From an uncultured Schlesneria sp. (lineage in GTDB: Bacteria; Planctomycetota; Planctomycetia; Planctomycetales; Planctomycetaceae): a stretch of 64,000 nucleotides of DNA. Made by a program: the position numbers and the translations under genes. This document shows, one piece after another, positions 60,650-64,000 of this stretch. The notes under the pieces are model-generated. The model saw only the letters and a list, made by a program, of their open reading frames with translations. It did no database searches and was not told the origin of the DNA. Each line of letters opens with the position of its first letter. Position 1 is the stretch's first letter. The stretch spans positions 1 through 64,000 of the forward strand of contig CAIMFH010000010.1 in assembly GCA_903840265.1 (NCBI GenBank), read 5' to 3'.

Positions 60650-62848
60650 CTAATCGATTTCGACTTGCGTTGAGGCAGCCGCCTTGAGGAGCTTCGCGTC
60701 TTCCCGATCTAGAGGTGGAGTGCGGGGTGCATAAAATAGCTCATGAAATCGTGAGTCACGATGATAGAGCAACTGGCAGCGCCGCCAGTCCGACAATTGA
60801 TGCTCCAAAATCTGCGCAACAGTCGGAAATTGCTCCACAACGTTTTCCGGCTCAGACATATCTGTAGGGCGCAAATACAATTCAGCGGAGTATTGTTCAT
60901 GGCGGCGCACAAGCTTCCAGCCGGTTCCGGAAATGACGGCGTCTGCCCCAACACCACCCGCTCGACTTGTAACAAACACCAGTCGGCGTTCATCGGCAGG
61001 CCGTTCCTCGCTGAAGAGATCAATACCCTGAAACGAGCTCGGAATCTTCTTTCCGACTGCGGCGACCAATGTGGGAGCGATGTCGATAGCCTGCGCGAGA
61101 TATTGGCTTCGCGTGGCAGCAATCAGGTCGGGGCTGTGAAAGATCAGTGGGACATGACAAACCGTCTCCAAAAGGGATTGCCCGTGACCATATTCGCCAA
61201 CCTCTCCCATCGATTCTCCGTGATCTCCGGTAATCACAATGATCGTATGGTTTAGTGCTTTCAATGCAATCAATTGATCAACGACTTCGCCAATCCGCTG
61301 ATCCACATAATTCATCGCATTGAAGTAAGCGTTGCGAATTGTCGCGACTCGATCAGGATCCCACCTTGTAAGAGATGTCTCTAGTCCAAAATCACTTGGC
61401 TGAAAAGGGCCTTGCTGGCCGCCAGGCAGCTGATACGGAAAATGCGAAGCCTGAAAGTTGATCACAGTCATCCAGGGATTTTTCGCAACTTCCTGCTGAG
61501 TGATCCATGCAATTGCGGCCGTAGCGGTCATACGATCATCAAGCTTGCCGGCCACCCCTGTCATTTCGACCCATTTTTTGAATCCTCGATCACCCACTGG
61601 AACAAACGAACTTTTCGGATCGCTGCGTGAGTCGAACATGACGTCTAACGAAGCACTATCGTAAAACAGATGCATGTTACTCCATGCCTCATTTTGCGAT
61701 GAAAACATCGAAGTTGAATATCCGTGCCCCTTCAGAGCGTCCCAAAGCAGCACCTTTGGCCACGGCACAACTCTTTTGTAAAAGTACTGTCCCTCGGTCC
61801 TTAACGGGTAGAGAGAAGAGACAATACACGGATCTGAATAGTCAGAGTGGACGCTCTGCAAGTAAGCGCGGTCGAACGAAGTCCCTGATCGCCGCAGCCG
61901 ATTTATGTTGGGCGTTACCTCCACTTCTTGATGTGTTACACCTGGAACATCCGCTCTAAGTGATTCAACAACTATCACGATGATGTTCGAGGGGCGTGAC
62001 TCGCCCGCGGCGTTTGCTTGCTGAGAAGGCGCGTCGTCTACCACCGATCGAGGAACAAGCAGTGTCGGGGATATCGTTCCGTTGACAAAAGAGACCTCCC
62101 GTGCGATGGCTCTGCTGAACCAACCCACCATGGGATTTGCTCTTTTGGTCAACTCGTACGAGAGAAGGGGCACCCCAGAATCGCGGAAGGAACTTACTCG
62201 ACGTTGTTGGTCCGACGTGCTGTTACTCTGGATCGTCTCGTCTGGCGTGATAATGGAGGGCAACAACAAGAAACTGAAAAATATCCAAGTCCATATCACC
62301 GCGGGAACGGGATCCTCCGCAGTGCTTGTTGTCCATTCATCGCGATTCGCTGCGACGACGGCGACACCACAAATTCCTACAGAGGCGGGAAGTAACAGCG
62401 CTGCTTCCCACAACAAGTGCCTCTCAGTCTGTCGTGCGTACTCATACAGCATTTCCCGATTCACGTACATGAAATAAAATACGTCACCATCGGGAAAGAC
62501 ACCTGTTCTCAGATAAAACCTCCAACTTATCAAATACATGTAAACGAACGTGGACATGGCGATGAAGCCAGCAATTCCCGGTAGCAGCTTGAGATGCCCG
62601 TCCGCAGCTTGACCCAAAAGATGGATGCCTCGAACCATCCAATAGCACCACCATCTAGCAGTGCACCAGAATAGAAGCGGAACGAGAAGCGGTACGAATC
62701 CGAATATCCCAGCTGCGATCGAAGTCGTGGAGTCACGCGTCCGCCACATCAAGATTGACTCGCACGCGACGCAAAGAGCGCAGCATTTGCTGAACTGCCA
62801 CACGTGAGGCGAGGTGAACCAATTACCACAATAACGCCAGACGTTCAT
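60650..62848 (-). CDS. LTA-synthase-like membrane sulfatase-fold protein
   Basis: Five N-terminal TMs; IIVIVVESLRADVPG; IVITGDHGESMGEVGEYGHGQSL. Confidence 0.9.
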   Translation of the reverse strand: MNVWRYCGNWFTSPHVWQFSKCCALCVACESILMWRTRDSTTSIAAGIFGFVPLLVPLLFWCTARWWCYWMVRGIHLLGQAADGHLKLLPGIAGFIAMSTFVYMYLISWRFYLRTGVFPDGDVFYFMYVNREMLYEYARQTERHLLWEAALLLPASVGICGVAVVAANRDEWTTSTAEDPVPAVIWTWIFFSFLLLPSIITPDETIQSNSTSDQQRRVSSFRDSGVPLLSYELTKRANPMVGWFSRAIAREVSFVNGTISPTLLVPRSVVDDAPSQQANAAGESRPSNIIVIVVESLRADVPGVTHQEVEVTPNINRLRRSGTSFDRAYLQSVHSDYSDPCIVSSLYPLRTEGQYFYKRVVPWPKVLLWDALKGHGYSTSMFSSQNEAWSNMHLFYDSASLDVMFDSRSDPKSSFVPVGDRGFKKWVEMTGVAGKLDDRMTATAAIAWITQQEVAKNPWMTVINFQASHFPYQLPGGQQGPFQPSDFGLETSLTRWDPDRVATIRNAYFNAMNYVDQRIGEVVDQLIALKALNHTIIVITGDHGESMGEVGEYGHGQSLLETVCHVPLIFHSPDLIAATRSQYLAQAIDIAPTLVAAVGKKIPSSFQGIDLFSEERPADERRLVFVTSRAGGVGADAVISGTGWKLVRRHEQYSAELYLRPTDMSEPENVVEQFPTVAQILEHQLSDWRRCQLLYHRDSRFHELFYAPRTPPLDREDAKLLKAAASTQVEID

Positions 62849-62992
62849 TTCGCGCGGCCTAAATTAACTTACGGACCATCATCTCGCATACGAGAGGGCG
62901 TCGGCGATACATAGTCTAACACGGCACGCAGGCACGACCTTTGTTGAGGCCGTGCCTGCATTGCGGCGAAGGTGCTGTTCACCACCTTGGAG

Positions 62993-63358
62993 TCAACTAG
63001 TCGGTGACTTGCAATAGTATTCGTCTATCGCAGTGTCTCCTCCGCACCCGGTCAAGCCCCCGGTGGCCTCTTGGCTAAATCCCACGCCCTTGCATCCAGT
63101 ACATCCCGAAGCGCACCTCTGGCGCGTGGTCCCCAGTGTCGTCCACTTACCTCGCTTGTTGTAGACGTCTGCACCGTCCGCATAAACGCTTGTGAGAGCA
63201 TTAGTGTTCGGTGTGTATTGATAACAGATGCCAGTCGCACTCAAAGACGCAGTAACCTCTTTGCACCCAAGAGAGCAATTTTGCCCCGCTGAGTAAGATG
63301 TAGCCAACCCAGCCCACAGCAGGGCCAACATGCCTGCATTCCTGAACGTGTTCTTCAT
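62993..63358 (-). CDS. Small secreted protein with eight Cys in mature part
   Basis: Signal peptide MKNTFRNAGMLALLWAGLATSYSAGQ; 121 aa. Confidence 0.6.
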   Translation of the reverse strand: MKNTFRNAGMLALLWAGLATSYSAGQNCSLGCKEVTASLSATGICYQYTPNTNALTSVYADGADVYNKRGKWTTLGTTRQRCASGCTGCKGVGFSQEATGGLTGCGGDTAIDEYYCKSPTS

Positions 63359-63433
63359 CCAACACTCCTTGTAAAAGAGGCCTACACTGCTGACACGACG
63401 AGCCCTTTGCTGGCCGCGATTCTGCGAAAAATC

Positions 63434-63985
63434 TTACACTCTCGCTGAGCGGCCTACGCGCCAGCGTCGGTAAAGAACTAGCATAGCGACGACGAAGAGC
63501 GCGATGCTGCCAGTTACCCAGATACGTCGAGCGCTATTTACCGTGCCTGTACCAACCAATAGAGGCACGTGAGTCTCGCCATCAGGCCCAATTCGGTATC
63601 GATCTCCCCCCGGCTTCCTGTTGTCACGAACCAACAGTCCCGGTTGTCTTGCTATCGACAACTCAGAGTCTTCGATCTTGTCATTCATTGACATCGCTGC
63701 CACTTCGACAGCGAAATGCTGACAGATTTCAGAAGGAGCTTGGAGCGATTCACGCCGATAGTACGCAGAAGTCCACGATCGTGGAAACCAACCGAAAGCG
63801 TTCTCAGCGTACTGGGCATCAAATTGACAGAAGAGAACGTTGTTAAAAAAGACCTGCGATTTCACGACGGCACTGTTTCGCTCTAGATCGACCCATAGGC
63901 GATCGCGTCGCGCGCTGTAACGTTCTTCCGGCCTCGTAACATCGACAACGGCGCACTCCCGCTGATCCTGCAGAGCTTGGCCCAC
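63434..63985 (-). CDS. Hypothetical protein with C-terminal TM, probably 5'-truncated by window edge
   Basis: ORF reaches the edge; C-terminal WVTGSIALFVVAMLVLYRRWR. Confidence 0.5.
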   Translation of the reverse strand: MGQALQDQRECAVVDVTRPEERYSARRDRLWVDLERNSAVVKSQVFFNNVLFCQFDAQYAENAFGWFPRSWTSAYYRRESLQAPSEICQHFAVEVAAMSMNDKIEDSELSIARQPGLLVRDNRKPGGDRYRIGPDGETHVPLLVGTGTVNSARRIWVTGSIALFVVAMLVLYRRWRVGRSARV

Positions 63986-64000
63986 AAATGTTAGCGTCAG

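Overview
The 64 kb window is a gene-dense chromosomal segment. Gene content points to a Planctomycetota bacterium, probably Planctomycetaceae/Schlesneria-like (inference from DUF1592 cytochrome-type protein, DUF1559 pseudopilin, several sulfatases, SGNH hydrolases and LRR proteins). I see no CRISPR array, transposase, integrase or prophage. Core genes include fba, rnc, dcd, asnS, an initiator tRNA, an HtrA protease and a nucleotide-sugar block. Most notable: (1) a very Cys-rich 11-aa-repeat secreted protein with a HEAT-like C-terminus and a long structured leader; (2) a PhnX / FAD-oxidoreductase / MFS phosphonate module with no PhnW; (3) a SNF2 helicase followed by a SWIM protein with a histone-H1-like basic tail; (4) a tightly coupled microprotein / methyltransferase / membrane-phosphatase cassette; (5) a MoxR ATPase paired with a large uncharacterised protein and no vWA partner; (6) three clear gene lesions: a +1 frameshift in an ABC permease, a single in-frame stop in a ParE-like toxin beside an intact antitoxin, and an internally deleted AHSA1/SRPBCC gene; (7) several families of intergenic inverted repeats, many abutting stop codons, which explain many spurious ORFs in the track. 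All family names come from reading motifs by eye; no database search was run.
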